Shown here piece after piece: positions 8,823 through 18,675 of a DNA stretch of 64,000 nt (the stretch's first letter is position 1; every line of letters begins with the position of its first letter). The stretch comes from an uncultured Thiohalocapsa sp. (GTDB lineage Bacteria; Pseudomonadota; Gammaproteobacteria; Chromatiales; Chromatiaceae): positions 1-64,000 of the forward strand of contig NZ_CAJXWY010000008.1 of assembly GCF_913062725.1 (NCBI RefSeq), in the 5' to 3' direction. The notes beneath the pieces are model-generated. The model made no database searches. It was not told where the DNA came from and worked only from the letters and a program-made list of their open reading frames with translations. The position numbers were made by a program, and so were the translations under genes.

Positions 8823-8920
8823 GCCATGTCAGTGGCAAAGTCGTGGGTTCCGGTGCCCAACGGAGTGCCGGTTGCCACGACCGTCCGCAAGGTGCCGGGC
8901 GAGGTCGAAAACGGCGCCTT

Positions 8921-8952
8921 CTCTCAGTGACCCCGGCTCTCAGTGACCCCGG
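8921..8952. repeat. Perfect 16-bp tandem duplication
   Basis: The unit CTCTCAGTGACCCCGG occurs twice with no spacer, in the non-coding stretch between the IS91 relic and folE. It may be slippage or a scar from element loss. No other feature is evident between 8823 and 9052. Confidence 0.85.
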
Positions 8953-9052
8953 CACCCCGCGCACGCCACAGCGGGATTTTGCCAATCCTGGCTGTCAGAG
9001 CCGAGTCTGGCACCTAAGGCGCACAGGCTCCTAGGAACGGTTTACCTGAGCA

Positions 9053-9691
9053 CTATTTGTGTAGAAAACCCATGAACTCCGAGCGGGTGCGCGGATCGTC
9101 CTCGAAGGTGCCGCGCATGGCGCTGGAGACGGTGGTGCTGTTTTGCTTCTGCACGCCGCGCATCATCATGCAGGTATGGCTTGCTTCCATGACCACGGCC
9201 ACGCCATGGGCACCGAGATGCTCCATGAGGGCGTCGGCCACCTGGTTGGTGAGCCGTTCCTGGACCTGCAGCCGGCGGGCGAAGACATCCACCACGCGCG
9301 CCACTTTGCTCAGCCCGACGACCTTGCCGTTGGGCAGGTAGCCGACGTGGGCGTGGCCAAAGAACGGCAGCATGTGATGCTCGCACATGCTGTAGAACTC
9401 GATGTCGCGGACGATGACCATCTCTTTGACGTCTTCTTCGAAGACCGCCTTTTTGATGATCTCCTCTGCCGACAGCTCGTAGCCGCTGGTGAGGAAGTCC
9501 ATGGCCTTGGCAACCCGCAGCGGCGTGCGACGCAGACCCTCGCGCTCAGGGTCTTCGCCGATCTCATGCAGCATCTGCCGCACCAGGCGCTCTTTGGCCT
9601 CGTCATAGACTTCGCTCTCGGCTTCGGCTTCGAAACTGTCGGCGTAATGGCCGTCGCTGGCGATGCGCGCAATGCGCCCTTCTGCTGCCAT
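9053..9691 (-). CDS. folE: GTP cyclohydrolase I, FolE type
   Basis: A 212-residue cytosolic enzyme that converts GTP to 7,8-dihydroneopterin triphosphate, the first step of folate (and pterin or queuosine) synthesis. Zinc ligands are present: Cys103 and His106 in [10 protein letters not shown], and Cys174 in SHTCMMMRG. Other family signatures are [14 protein letters not shown] and [11 protein letters not shown] short acidic N-terminal extension precedes the conserved core. The start is the ATG giving MAAEGRIAR, preceded by AGGAAG at good spacing; the longer open frame upstream is not protein-like. It stands alone, with the IS91 relic downstream and a divergent NAGGN operon on the other side. 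Confidence 0.95.
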   Translation of the reverse strand: MAAEGRIARIASDGHYADSFEAEAESEVYDEAKERLVRQMLHEIGEDPEREGLRRTPLRVAKAMDFLTSGYELSAEEIIKKAVFEEDVKEMVIVRDIEFYSMCEHHMLPFFGHAHVGYLPNGKVVGLSKVARVVDVFARRLQVQERLTNQVADALMEHLGAHGVAVVMEASHTCMMMRGVQKQNSTTVSSAMRGTFEDDPRTRSEFMGFLHK

Positions 9692-10352
9692 GATCGTCTT
9701 CCTGCTAGGTCGGTCGTGGGCGACATCGTAAGGCCGCCGACTGCATCTCATGTGGTCGCGACCCGGGCCCGGTTGCCGTCGCCGGGTCAACGCTCGCTGC
9801 CGCAGAGATAGGGGCTGGTGCGTCGATTCCCATCGATATCGGTGCCTGAGCAGATCTGTGGCAGCGCTTGGCCGGTGCTGCGGCCAAGCCGCCGAAGACC
9901 ACCATGTGCAGGCGCATCGGCGACTGCGGGCACAGAGTCCTGCGGCGTGATATTGGTCGGAATTCCTATGCGGCCGCTGTTTTCTGGCAGCGCTATCCGG
10001 CTTCCGGTAGCATAGACCGCAACAACGCTCGGCCACCGTCCGCTCGATTGCGCGAGGGAACCTGTCTTCGGCCGACAGTTTTTGCGCGCACGACGACGCC
10101 GGCCGCTGCCCACGCGAGCTTCCGCGGCGCAGGCACGCACGTTCGCACCCACGACCGGGAATCCGATCCGCTGCACACGGTGCTCGAGGCTGACATTGGG
10201 TGATCACTGCGCCGGCGGCGATGGCCGCACGGATGTCGCCACAGGCGCCCAGCAGGACGCGGGCTCGCACCACAGCTCCCACCGGATGCGTTTCCTGCAG
10301 CCGTCGCGCCGCTCGCTCGCCCCGCCGCCCCAAGTCTGAGGAAACAAGCATC
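9692..10352. other. Long divergent intergenic region, folE / NAGGN operon
   Basis: About 660 bp with no supported gene. Open frames on both strands are Arg/Ala/Pro-rich and motif-free. It must contain the divergent promoters of folE and the osmolyte operon, possibly with osmotic control elements, but no consensus boxes stand out. Confidence 0.5.
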
Positions 10353-12128
10353 ATGTGTGGTTTTTGCGGTGAGATCCGCTTCGACGATCGCCCCATCGAT
10401 CTGGCTGCGCTGGCCGCCGTCAACACCGTCATGGAGCCCCGCGGGCCCGATGCCAGCGGTCTGTTCCAGCAGGGACGGGTGGCGTTGGGCCACCGCCGGC
10501 TCAGCATCATCGATCTCAGCACCCACGCCAACCAGCCGATGGTGGACAGCGACCTGGGGCTGACGGTTGCCTTCAACGGCTGTATCTACAACTACAAACA
10601 GCTGCGCGACGAGCTGGCGGGGCAGGGTTACCGCTTTTTCAGCCACGGCGATACCGAAGTGGTGCTCAAGGCCTTTCACGCCTGGGGTGCGGATTGCGTG
10701 CAGCGCTTCCATGGCATGTTTGCCTTCGCCGTCGCCGAGCGCGACAGCGGACGCCTGACGCTGGTACGCGATCGCCTGGGCATCAAGCCGCTGTACTTCG
10801 CCGAGCTGTCCGGTGGCGTACGCTTTGCATCCACGCTGCCGGCGCTGCTGGCAGGCGGCGGCATCGACACCGATCTGGACCCGGTGGCGCTGCATCATTA
10901 CATGCATTTCCACGCCGTCGTGCCCGCGCCCTATACCATCCTGCGCGGTGTGCGCAAGCTGCCGCCAGCCACCATTCGCGTCATCGAGGCGGACGGCACC
11001 ACCCGCGAGCACACCTACTGGGCGCCGACGTTCGAGACGCCGCCGCAAGAGCGAGGCCTGAGCTTCGAAGACTGGCAGGACCGGGTGCTCGGCGCCCTGC
11101 GCACGGCGGTGGAGCGCCGGCTGGTGGCGGACGTGGACGTGGGCGTGCTGCTCTCGGGCGGGCTCGACTCCAGCCTGATCGTCGGCCTGCTGGCGGAAGG
11201 GGGCCAAACCGGTCTCAATACGTTCTCGGTGGGCTTCGAGAGCGTCGGCGACGAGGCGGGGGACGAGTTTCAGTATTCGGACATCATCGCCCAGCACTAC
11301 GGCACCCGGCATCACAAGATCCACGTCGACTCGGCCTCGAGGCTGCTGCCGAATTTGCCGAGCTGTATCCGCGCCATGGCCGAGCCCATGGTCAGTCATG
11401 ACGTCATCGGCTTCTTTTTGCTCTCCCAGGAAGTGGCCAGGCACGTCAAGGTGGTGCAGAGCGGGCAGGGCGCCGACGAGGTCTTCGGCGGCTATCACTG
11501 GTATCCGCCAATGCTGGAGAGCACCGATGCGGCCACGGACTACGCCCGTGTGTTCTGCGATCGCGACCATGACGAGTACCTGCGCGCCGTGCACCCGCGT
11601 CTGCACGGCGACGATTACAGCCGCGCGCTGATCCGTGCGCACTTCGCCAGGCCCGGCGCCGAGGCCGCCGTGGACAAGGCCCTGCGCATCGACCAGCTCG
11701 TCATGCTGGTGGATGATCCGGTCAAGCGGGTGGACAACATGACCATGGCCTGGGGCCTGGAGGCGCGCGTGCCCTTTCTCGACCACGAGCTGGTGGAGCT
11801 CGCCGCCCGCATCCCGGCGGAGCACAAGCTCTGCGACGACGGCAAGTGCGTGCTGAAGGCGGTTGGCCGCCGCGTCATTCCGAAGGCGGTCATCGACCGG
11901 CCCAAGGGCTACTTCCCGGTGCCGGCGCTCAAGTACCCCCGCGGCGACGTGCTGGACATGATGCGCGATGCCGTGACCTCCCAGCGCGCCCGCGAGCGCC
12001 AGCTCTTCCAGCCCGAGTATGTGCAGGCGCTGCTCGCCGATCCGGAGGCCCACATCACGCCCCTGCGGGGCTCCAAGCTCTGGCAGGTGGCCTTGCTGGA
12101 GCTATGGCTGCAGGAGCACGGAGTCTGA
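10353..12128 (+). CDS. asnO: N-acetylglutaminylglutamine amidotransferase (AsnB-like)
   Basis: A 591-residue class II glutamine amidotransferase. The N-terminal Ntn domain starts MCGFCGEI with the catalytic Cys2. The synthetase domain has the pyrophosphatase loop SGGLDSS (268-274), and the C-terminal part carries [20 protein letters not shown]. In NAGGN synthesis this enzyme is proposed to amidate the dipeptide N-acetylglutaminylglutamine, made by Ngg, to its terminal amide. The assignment rests on the immediately downstream ngg and M42 peptidase genes, since the sequence alone could be read as asparagine synthetase B. The start codon after GAGGAAACAAGCATC is required for the N-terminal Cys. 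The first gene of an osmoprotectant operon. Confidence 0.93.
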   Translation: MCGFCGEIRFDDRPIDLAALAAVNTVMEPRGPDASGLFQQGRVALGHRRLSIIDLSTHANQPMVDSDLGLTVAFNGCIYNYKQLRDELAGQGYRFFSHGDTEVVLKAFHAWGADCVQRFHGMFAFAVAERDSGRLTLVRDRLGIKPLYFAELSGGVRFASTLPALLAGGGIDTDLDPVALHHYMHFHAVVPAPYTILRGVRKLPPATIRVIEADGTTREHTYWAPTFETPPQERGLSFEDWQDRVLGALRTAVERRLVADVDVGVLLSGGLDSSLIVGLLAEGGQTGLNTFSVGFESVGDEAGDEFQYSDIIAQHYGTRHHKIHVDSASRLLPNLPSCIRAMAEPMVSHDVIGFFLLSQEVARHVKVVQSGQGADEVFGGYHWYPPMLESTDAATDYARVFCDRDHDEYLRAVHPRLHGDDYSRALIRAHFARPGAEAAVDKALRIDQLVMLVDDPVKRVDNMTMAWGLEARVPFLDHELVELAARIPAEHKLCDDGKCVLKAVGRRVIPKAVIDRPKGYFPVPALKYPRGDVLDMMRDAVTSQRARERQLFQPEYVQALLADPEAHITPLRGSKLWQVALLELWLQEHGV

Positions 12129-12254
12129 TCGAGCGTTGCAGCGTACCGGGGGCGGGACGGCGTCTGTGGTGTGGCCCGTCGGCGGCCCGCAGGCTGCACT
12201 GACAGCCCCAGGCGATCCGCCCAAGCAGTAATCACGGGACGAGGGGACAGATTC

Positions 12255-14018
12255 ATGACCGTCCGCGACAACATCCACCATCGGCTGGAGCGCAAGCGCG
12301 GTCCGTCGGTGAGCAGCTGGGACAATAAGCCACGCAGCGACGACGAAAGTTGGTCCGAGACCGTCGTCGACTGCGGCTGGGGTCGGCTCATCTTCGGCCA
12401 GACGTTCAACGATCCCCAGCGTCTCGCCCATTGCCTGCAGGACGAGCAACCCGGACGGCGTGATGTGGCGCTGTACCTGCGCGATCCGCACGTGGTGCTG
12501 TCCTATGCGCCGCAGGACCTGTTTCTGGACCCATCCCACACCTTCCGGCTGTGGTTCGAGCGTTATCAGTTCACCCAGCGTCGGCCCAAGGGCTTCGTGG
12601 TGCGGCTGCTGACCAGCCACATGGATGCCGAGGCGGCGACCCGGCTGTATGCGGCGCGCAGAATGGTGCCGCCGGACCCGGACTTTATTTTTCAGCAGCG
12701 CGCCTCGCGGATGCTGCACTACTGGGTGGCCGAAGACGTGCAGGACGGCGCCATCCTGGGTGTGGTCTGCGGCGTCGACCACGTCGAAGCCTTTGACGAC
12801 TACGAGCTCGGTGCCAGCTTGTGGGCGCTGTGCGTGGATTCCCAGGCGCCGTACCCGGGCATCGGGGAGATGCTGGTGCGGCAGGTGGTGGAGTTCTATC
12901 ATGCGCGTGGCCGTGCCTTCCTGGATCTGTCGGTGATGCACGACAACCGCGGCGCCATCCGCCTCTACGAGAAGCTCGGCTTCGAGCGCGTGCCGGTGTT
13001 CGCGCTGAAAAACAAGAATGCCTACAACGAGCCGTTGTTCATCGGCAAGCAGCCGGAGACCAACCTGAACCCCTACGCCACCATCATCGTCAACGAAGCG
13101 CGCCGCCGCGGCATCGGCATCGAGGTCATCGACGCCGAGGCGGGTTACTTTGCGCTGAGCCTCGGCGGTCGGCGCATCGTTTGCCGCGAGTCGCTGTCGG
13201 AGCTCACCACCGCCGTGGCCATGAGCCGCTGCGATGACAAGGCCGTCACCCAGCGTTTATTGCGCCGCGCCGGTCTTGAGGTGCCGGCGCAATGCGAGTA
13301 CGTGGCGCTCGATCAGGCCGAGGCCTTCCTCACCAAGCACAAACGCCTGGTGGTGAAGCCGGCGCGCGGTGAGCAGGGTGCCGGCATCAGCGTGGACATC
13401 CGCTCGGTCGCGGACCTGGAGCGCGCCATCACCGCCGCCGAGCGTATCTGTGAGACGGTGATCCTGGAGCAGTTTTGCCCGGGCGACGATGTGCGCATCA
13501 TCGTCATCGACTTCGAGGTGGTCGCCGCCGCCGTCCGTCGTCCGGCCCATGTGGTGGGCAATGGCCACAACACGGTGAGCGAGCTGATCCAGATCCAGAG
13601 CCGGCGTCGGCGCGCCGCCACCGGCGGCGAGAGCTCGATCCCCATGGACGATGAGACCGAGCGCTGCGTGGTCCAGGCGGGCTACCGCATGGATCAGGTG
13701 CCGCAGGAGGGTGAGTTGTTGTGGGTGCGCAAGACCGCCAACCTGCACACCGGTGGTACCATCCACGATTGTACCGAGCAACTGAGTCCGACCCTCGCGA
13801 GCGCCGCAAAAAAGGCCGCTCGGGAACTTGACATTCCGGTGACGGGGCTGGATTTTCTGGTACCTGACGTGAGCGGCTCCGAGTACGTGATCATCGAGGC
13901 GAACGAGCGCCCCGGACTTGCGAACCACGAGCCGCAGCCCACCGCCGAGCGCTTTGTGGATCTGCTCTTTCCGCAGACCGCAACGCGACATCCGGCCAAT
14001 CGGGAGCTCCGGGTTTGA
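12255..14018 (+). CDS. ngg: N-acetylglutaminylglutamine synthetase
   Basis: A 587-residue fusion. An N-terminal GNAT-type acetyltransferase domain (about residues 100-260, with SVMHDNRGAIRLYEKLGF near its end) is joined to a C-terminal ATP-grasp ligase domain (about 310-587, with VVKPARGEQGAG, VILEQFCPGDDVRIIVID and FLVPDVSGSEYVIIEANERPG). It is proposed to join acetylated glutamine to glutamine, giving the NAGGN backbone, a compatible solute in halophilic and some pathogenic proteobacteria. The start ATG follows GAGGGGA. It lies 126 bp after the amidotransferase and overlaps the peptidase gene by 4 bp. The two-domain architecture is diagnostic. Confidence 0.93.
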   Translation: MTVRDNIHHRLERKRGPSVSSWDNKPRSDDESWSETVVDCGWGRLIFGQTFNDPQRLAHCLQDEQPGRRDVALYLRDPHVVLSYAPQDLFLDPSHTFRLWFERYQFTQRRPKGFVVRLLTSHMDAEAATRLYAARRMVPPDPDFIFQQRASRMLHYWVAEDVQDGAILGVVCGVDHVEAFDDYELGASLWALCVDSQAPYPGIGEMLVRQVVEFYHARGRAFLDLSVMHDNRGAIRLYEKLGFERVPVFALKNKNAYNEPLFIGKQPETNLNPYATIIVNEARRRGIGIEVIDAEAGYFALSLGGRRIVCRESLSELTTAVAMSRCDDKAVTQRLLRRAGLEVPAQCEYVALDQAEAFLTKHKRLVVKPARGEQGAGISVDIRSVADLERAITAAERICETVILEQFCPGDDVRIIVIDFEVVAAAVRRPAHVVGNGHNTVSELIQIQSRRRRAATGGESSIPMDDETERCVVQAGYRMDQVPQEGELLWVRKTANLHTGGTIHDCTEQLSPTLASAAKKAARELDIPVTGLDFLVPDVSGSEYVIIEANERPGLANHEPQPTAERFVDLLFPQTATRHPANRELRV

Positions 14019-15124
14019 AAGCTGTCCCCATCGATCACGAGTATCTCCTGGACATCCTGCTGCGGCTGCTGTTCACGCCCAGCCCGTCCGGCTACACCGA
14101 CCGCGTCGTGCACCTCGTCTGCGAGGAGCTCGAGCGCATGGATGTGCCCTTCGAGCTGACCCGCCGTGGCGCCATCCGGGCCACGCTGAAGGGCGAGGCG
14201 GAGCGGCCCAACAAAGCCATCGTCGCCCACATCGACACCCTCGGCGCCATGATCAAGGCCCTCAAGCCCAATGGACGGCTGCAACTGGTGCCGGTGGGCC
14301 ACTGGAACGCCCGCTTCGCCGAGGGCGCCCGATGCACGCTGTTCACCGACCACGGCCAGCACCGTGGCACCATCCTGCCGCTGAAGGCCTCCGGGCATAC
14401 CTTCGGCCCGGAGATCGACTCCCAGCCCACGGGCTGGGATTATGTGGAGCTTCGCATCGACGAGCGGGTGTTCAACCTGGAGGATTTGCTCCGGCTGGGC
14501 GTGCACGTGGGTGACTTCGTGGCCATCGATACGACGCCGGAGGTCACCAGCACCGGTTACATCAACGCCCGCCACTTGGACGACAAGGCCGGCGCCGCGC
14601 TGCTGCTCGCCGCCACCAAAGCGGTGAAAGAGCAGGAAGTGCCATTACCCGTGGACTGCCATCCGCTGTTTACCATCTCCGAAGAGGTGGGCTCGGGGGC
14701 CTCGGCGGCACTGCACCAGGATGTGGCCGAGATGCTCACCATCGACAACGGCACCACGGCTCCCGGGCAGAACTCCAGCGAATTCGGTGCGACCATCTGC
14801 ATGGCGGACATGGGCGGGCCCTTCGACTATCACCTGACGCGGCGCATTATCCAGATCTGTCAGGAATTCCAGATTCCGCATCAGCGCGACGTCTTCAAGT
14901 ACTACCGCTCCGACAGTGCCGCGGCGCTCGAGGCCGGTAACGACGTGCGCACAGCGCTGGTGACCTTCGGCATCGATGCGAGCCACGGCTACGAGCGCAT
15001 CCATCAGGAGGCGCTCGAGTCCATCGCCGAACTGGTGGCCATCTATATGCAGTCGCCCCCGCTCTACGCCCGCGACCGCTTCGAGATGGGACCGCGCGCG
15101 GGCTTCCCGACCATGCCTGGTTGA
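14015..15124 (+). CDS. NAGGN-system M42 family metallopeptidase
   Basis: A 369-residue cytosolic dinuclear-metal aminopeptidase of family M42. Visible metal and catalytic segments are AHIDTLGAM (about 72-80), HLDDKAGAAL (about 189-198), ISEEVGSGAS (catalytic Glu pair), IDNGTT and the C-terminal DASHGYERIH histidine. It is known as the third conserved member of NAGGN loci, where it is presumed to degrade or recycle the osmolyte or process its precursors when osmolarity falls. The start is a TTG inside the end of ngg (TTGA overlap), which implies translational coupling. Substrate has not been shown for most homologues. Confidence 0.9.
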   Translation: MKAVPIDHEYLLDILLRLLFTPSPSGYTDRVVHLVCEELERMDVPFELTRRGAIRATLKGEAERPNKAIVAHIDTLGAMIKALKPNGRLQLVPVGHWNARFAEGARCTLFTDHGQHRGTILPLKASGHTFGPEIDSQPTGWDYVELRIDERVFNLEDLLRLGVHVGDFVAIDTTPEVTSTGYINARHLDDKAGAALLLAATKAVKEQEVPLPVDCHPLFTISEEVGSGASAALHQDVAEMLTIDNGTTAPGQNSSEFGATICMADMGGPFDYHLTRRIIQICQEFQIPHQRDVFKYYRSDSAAALEAGNDVRTALVTFGIDASHGYERIHQEALESIAELVAIYMQSPPLYARDRFEMGPRAGFPTMPG

Positions 15125-15326
15125 CAGGGGCGGGGCGAGGCGCCGGGGTCGAGGCCTGCCACGGCGGTTAACTGGGTTCCCTGGAGGGGGCCAGTCCGCC
15201 CTGAGGTGGTCTGTCGCAACCGCATCACGGACATCGGCGGCGGCCCGCTCGCACAGATCAGCGAGCGCTTTTTGAACCGATCCCTTGTGTTGCGATCGCC
15301 CCGCGCTCACGACCCGACGTTCTCGC

Positions 15327-15920
15327 ATGTCCGACGAGCATTTCTACAACGACCTCGACGCGACCCTGGAGCAGGTATGGCAGCGCCTCGGTCGTGGCGT
15401 GGCCGACCGGCGCTCCGGGATGCGCACGGTGCAGCTGGCGAGCCTGGGCCTGGACGGCACGCCGCGGGTGCGCAGCGTCGTGCTGCGGGGTGTGGACCGG
15501 GCCGAACGGCTGCTGCGGGTGCATACGGATCGGCGCTCGCCCAAATTCGCCGAAATCTCCGAACATCCAGCGGTTGAGATCTGCGCCTATGACCCGCGGG
15601 CGAAGGTCCAGATCCGTGCCCGAGGCTCGGCGGCGCTGGCCACAACCGCGGCGGCGGAGCCCGCCTGGGCGGCCACGCAGCCCGGCTCGCGGGCCTGCTA
15701 TCGCGTGTCGGCGCCGCCGGGCTCGCCGCTGGTCGATCCCACCGCGGTTGATCCACAGCCGACGCCTCAGGCACCCGCCGACGCCGGTCGTGAGCACTTC
15801 AGTGTGGTGCTCACGACGGTGGCGCGTCTCGATTGGCTGTATCTCGCTGCCCGCGGCCATCGGCGGGCCCGCTTCGACTGGCACGAGGGGCGCTGGCAGG
15901 GTCGCTGGCTGGTGCCTTGA
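15327..15920 (+). CDS. Pyridoxamine 5'-phosphate oxidase-like FMN-binding protein
   Basis: A 197-residue split-barrel flavin-binding protein of the PNPOx-like (Alr4036-type) family. The N-terminal core has MRTVQLASLGLDGTPRVRSVVLRG and RLLRVHTDRRSPKFAEI, which bind FMN phosphate in this fold. The C-terminal RLDWLYLAARGHRRARFDW segment resembles the C-terminal oxidase signature. It is probably cytosolic. The exact substrate is unknown; relatives are not proven pyridoxal-phosphate producers. The chosen ATG gives the typical family start, MSDEHFYNDL, and the spacer to the NAGGN operon is about 200 bp, so it may have its own promoter. Confidence 0.8.
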   Translation: MSDEHFYNDLDATLEQVWQRLGRGVADRRSGMRTVQLASLGLDGTPRVRSVVLRGVDRAERLLRVHTDRRSPKFAEISEHPAVEICAYDPRAKVQIRARGSAALATTAAAEPAWAATQPGSRACYRVSAPPGSPLVDPTAVDPQPTPQAPADAGREHFSVVLTTVARLDWLYLAARGHRRARFDWHEGRWQGRWLVP

Positions 15921-16032
15921 GTGGATAACGCCGGGGCGACACGCCGCGGCCTGTGATTGACCCGCAGCCGGCGCGCCGCAGGCGGGGCGCGCGTCCGCCG
16001 CGGCACGCGGCGTGGGCCGTCTGGCAGAGGCG

Positions 16033-17784
16033 TCAGCCGAAGGCCAGGCGCTGTTCGGTCCCGTCCGCGGCGCGGGTGAGCACCTCGAAGCCGGCGCTGG
16101 CGAGATCCGCCCGCAGCGTGGCGCTGTCGGCGCCGTGACGCCAAGTGAGCTCCAACACAGGGTCCGCCGTCTCGGTGACCGTCAGCTCGCCGGCGAAGGC
16201 CGGCGCGGTGTTACGCAGCCGGATCAGCGCTAGCTGGTCGCGCACAATGGGTCGGGTCAGGGCGGCGTGCACCTCTGCCATGGACAGGTTGGTGCGGTTG
16301 ATCTCCTTGTGCCCGGCGGCGCCGCCGGCATCGGCGGCGGCGTAGTCGTTGCGCCCGGCGAAGAGATCCAGATACCAAACCTGCGGGATGCCCGGCATGA
16401 ACAGCTGAATCGCCCGCGCCAGCAAGAGCTTCTGCTCATCTTCCCCCAAGGCGCTGAAAAAGGTGGCGTTGATCTGATAGTAGGCGATCTTCTTGCCGTC
16501 TGTGCCATAGAGGTTCTTCACCCGGCCGCCATGGTTGATGACGGCTTCCATGACCGCGTCGATGCGGGCGTCGTCCAGCAGGCCCGCGTGGTGCACGCCA
16601 TCTACCACCGCCCCGCGCAGATCCAGCACCGGGATGCCGTCGTGGCAGCCGAGCATGTTGATGGTCTCAAGGCCGCGGGTCTGGATTTCGCCGATCCAGC
16701 GCTTGAGCGGCACGCCGGTTTCGTGCTCGAGGGCGTCGATGACGAGTCCGGGGAAGAAGAAGTCGTAAATGGGATAGCCCTGGGCGGCCACCTCTTGGTG
16801 GAGTTCCTTGCCGTACTCGGCGTGGACCTCGGGGAAGACGATGAGCTCGTGCCGCCGGGCGATGTCGCGCAACCGGTCCAGGTATTGCCAGGTGCCCGGC
16901 TGATTGAAGAAGTTCGCTTTACCCGGCGCTTTGTGCAGGTAGGCGAAGGCGTCCAGGCGGATGATGATCGCGCCATAGCCCTTGAGCTTGCCGAGGGTCT
17001 CGTCATAGAACTGCCATACGCCCTCGGAGCGGGCGTTGAGGTCCATCTGCCCCAGGTATTCGCGCTTTTGGTCCACCACGGTCAGGGTTTCGCTGCGGTA
17101 GTGGTTGTAGCCGTCCAGATCGATGTCATCCGGGGCGACGCCGTTCTCCAGCGCACCGTTGACCATCATGGCGATGGTGGGCGCAACGGATTCGTCCACC
17201 CCGGCGGCGATGAGCTCGTCCGGTCCAATGGGGCGGTAGGTCACCTTCTGATAAAAGGTGTTCCAGTAGGGGCGGTCGGTGCCGTCCGGGAAGCGCACGT
17301 CCAGGATGGGTAGCCCCGGCTTGCGCAGGAAGAGCTTCTCCAGATGCTCCGGGTAGGGAATGACGTGGCCATCGGGTCCCATGTCGCCGTGTCCCTCCCA
17401 AAAGGCGTTCCAGTCGACGAAGAAGTCCTTGTAGGGCGACGCATCGCCGTTGCGCAGCAGATCCTGGAACTGTGGCGAGGCCACGGACAGGTGGTTCAGC
17501 ACCAGGTCGAACTTGAACTGGATGCCGAGCCGTGTGAGCGCCGTCAGATCGTCCGGGGTCACCAGGTCTTCGTTCAGCGCATAGTCGATGACCGAGAAGC
17601 CACGGTCGAGATCGCTGTGGAAACAGGTCGGCAGCAGGTAGAGCAATGAAAAGGCGCCGTCGAAGTCCGGCTCCTGTAGCAGCGAGACCGAGTCCGACAG
17701 CCGGTTACCGATGCTGTCTGGATAGAGGTTGAGCATCACACCGTTCGGTAATGTCTGAACGGCTGCGTCCGCGTGATGTGCCAT
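16033..17784 (-). CDS. GH13 subfamily 18 sugar phosphorylase (sucrose-phosphorylase-like)
   Basis: A 583-residue alpha-retaining phosphorylase of glycoside hydrolase family 13. Catalytic positions are visible: nucleophile Asp278 in IIIRLDAFAY, acid/base Glu319 in VFPEVHAEY, and His381-Asp382 in GCHDGIPVLD. It is about 80 residues longer than classical sucrose phosphorylases (around 490-505 aa). GH13_18 also contains sucrose-6-phosphate, glucosylglycerate and glucosylglycerol phosphorylases, so acceptor specificity is open. It is a cytosolic enzyme with no signal peptide. It faces the NAGGN operon tail-to-tail and has no sugar transporter or sucrose gene beside it, which makes a link to osmolyte metabolism plausible but unproven. 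The start ATG follows an AAGGGGA-like site. Confidence 0.87.
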   Translation of the reverse strand: MAHHADAAVQTLPNGVMLNLYPDSIGNRLSDSVSLLQEPDFDGAFSLLYLLPTCFHSDLDRGFSVIDYALNEDLVTPDDLTALTRLGIQFKFDLVLNHLSVASPQFQDLLRNGDASPYKDFFVDWNAFWEGHGDMGPDGHVIPYPEHLEKLFLRKPGLPILDVRFPDGTDRPYWNTFYQKVTYRPIGPDELIAAGVDESVAPTIAMMVNGALENGVAPDDIDLDGYNHYRSETLTVVDQKREYLGQMDLNARSEGVWQFYDETLGKLKGYGAIIIRLDAFAYLHKAPGKANFFNQPGTWQYLDRLRDIARRHELIVFPEVHAEYGKELHQEVAAQGYPIYDFFFPGLVIDALEHETGVPLKRWIGEIQTRGLETINMLGCHDGIPVLDLRGAVVDGVHHAGLLDDARIDAVMEAVINHGGRVKNLYGTDGKKIAYYQINATFFSALGEDEQKLLLARAIQLFMPGIPQVWYLDLFAGRNDYAAADAGGAAGHKEINRTNLSMAEVHAALTRPIVRDQLALIRLRNTAPAFAGELTVTETADPVLELTWRHGADSATLRADLASAGFEVLTRAADGTEQRLAFG

Positions 17785-18204
17785 AGCTTGTTGTCCCCTT
17801 GGCTGGAACTGACAGCGGTTGGGTATGGGCCTCAGGTTGAGCCCACAGTAGCGCTTGGGCCGCGCGACACAGGCGGGCGCCGGCGACATCGTGATTGGCA
17901 TGATGAACGTGCGCCGGTGGCGGCGACAAGGCATGCGCTTGACTTCGGGCAAGGCGCCTGGCCACCGACACCGTGATGGGTGGGCGGAATGCGCGTAATG
18001 CGCGCTGCGATGATCTGGGACAAACCGATTCGCAAAACCGAAACCGCAGAAGCGATGGCGACGGTCCTGCGCCCGGCGCCGCACCAACTGTGGGTGACTC
18101 GTGTGTCGTACCGGTTGGCGTCGACCGCCGGATGACGGTCTTCAGTGCGCTGCGGCCGGCATGCCGTGCACGCCGGCCGACGGTGCTGCGGGCGTGCCGT
18201 GCTG
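17785..18204. other. Intergenic region after GH13_18 phosphorylase gene start
   Basis: About 420 bp with no supported gene. Frames on both strands are short and compositionally biased. It should contain the phosphorylase promoter; I see no convincing consensus boxes or structured RNA. Confidence 0.45.
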
Positions 18205-18675
18205 TCAGTCGCGCTGCCCGTAATGTCCCTGACGCACACCCGCGAGGAGCCTGAGAAAGTCCTCACCGCTCACCTTGACCAGATGCTGGTGGTCCCCGGC
18301 CTCGAAGTAGACTTCGCCGAGCGTGGTCAGGCCCTCGTCCAGGAAGGTCTCGATGCCGTAGAGGGGGCCGAGCGGAGGCACGGCCCCCGGTGCGCAGTCC
18401 GGCAGCAGCCCGGCGAGCGCTGACTCTTCGTCCAGCGTGAAAGTGCGGCCGCTGTCGCGGTTGAGCGTGTCCAGATGCAGCCAAGTGTCGCCGGGCATCA
18501 CCGCCATCGCATGTCCGTCACCGTCGTGCAGCATGACCGCCTTGGCGATGTGGTCCTCGGGCACATGCGCCGCCGCGGCGGATTCATGGGTCGAGCCCGT
18601 GGGCGGATGGGGCATCAGCTCGAAGGCGATGTGCTGGGCGCGTAGCCTGCTGTCGATGCGTGCAGCGATGCTCAT
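18205..18675 (-). CDS. YbaK/ProX-type aminoacyl-tRNA deacylase
   Basis: A 156-residue protein of the YbaK/EbsC/ProXp editing-domain family, which hydrolyses mischarged aminoacyl-tRNA such as Ala- or Cys-tRNAPro. Family features are THESAAAAHVPEDHIAKAVMLHD with the expected lysine (Lys45), and GAVPPLGPLYGIETFLDE with the Pro/Gly-rich substrate loop. The AGGAGG ribosome-binding site fixes the start at MSIAARIDSR. It is a standalone gene, divergent from hsp20. The amino-acid specificity cannot be assigned from the sequence. Confidence 0.85.
   Translation of the reverse strand: MSIAARIDSRLRAQHIAFELMPHPPTGSTHESAAAAHVPEDHIAKAVMLHDGDGHAMAVMPGDTWLHLDTLNRDSGRTFTLDEESALAGLLPDCAPGAVPPLGPLYGIETFLDEGLTTLGEVYFEAGDHQHLVKVSGEDFLRLLAGVRQGHYGQRD

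Noticed and set aside
9787-10176. Minus-strand frame between folE and asnO
   Set aside because: No homology or ribosome-binding site; composition typical of non-coding DNA here.
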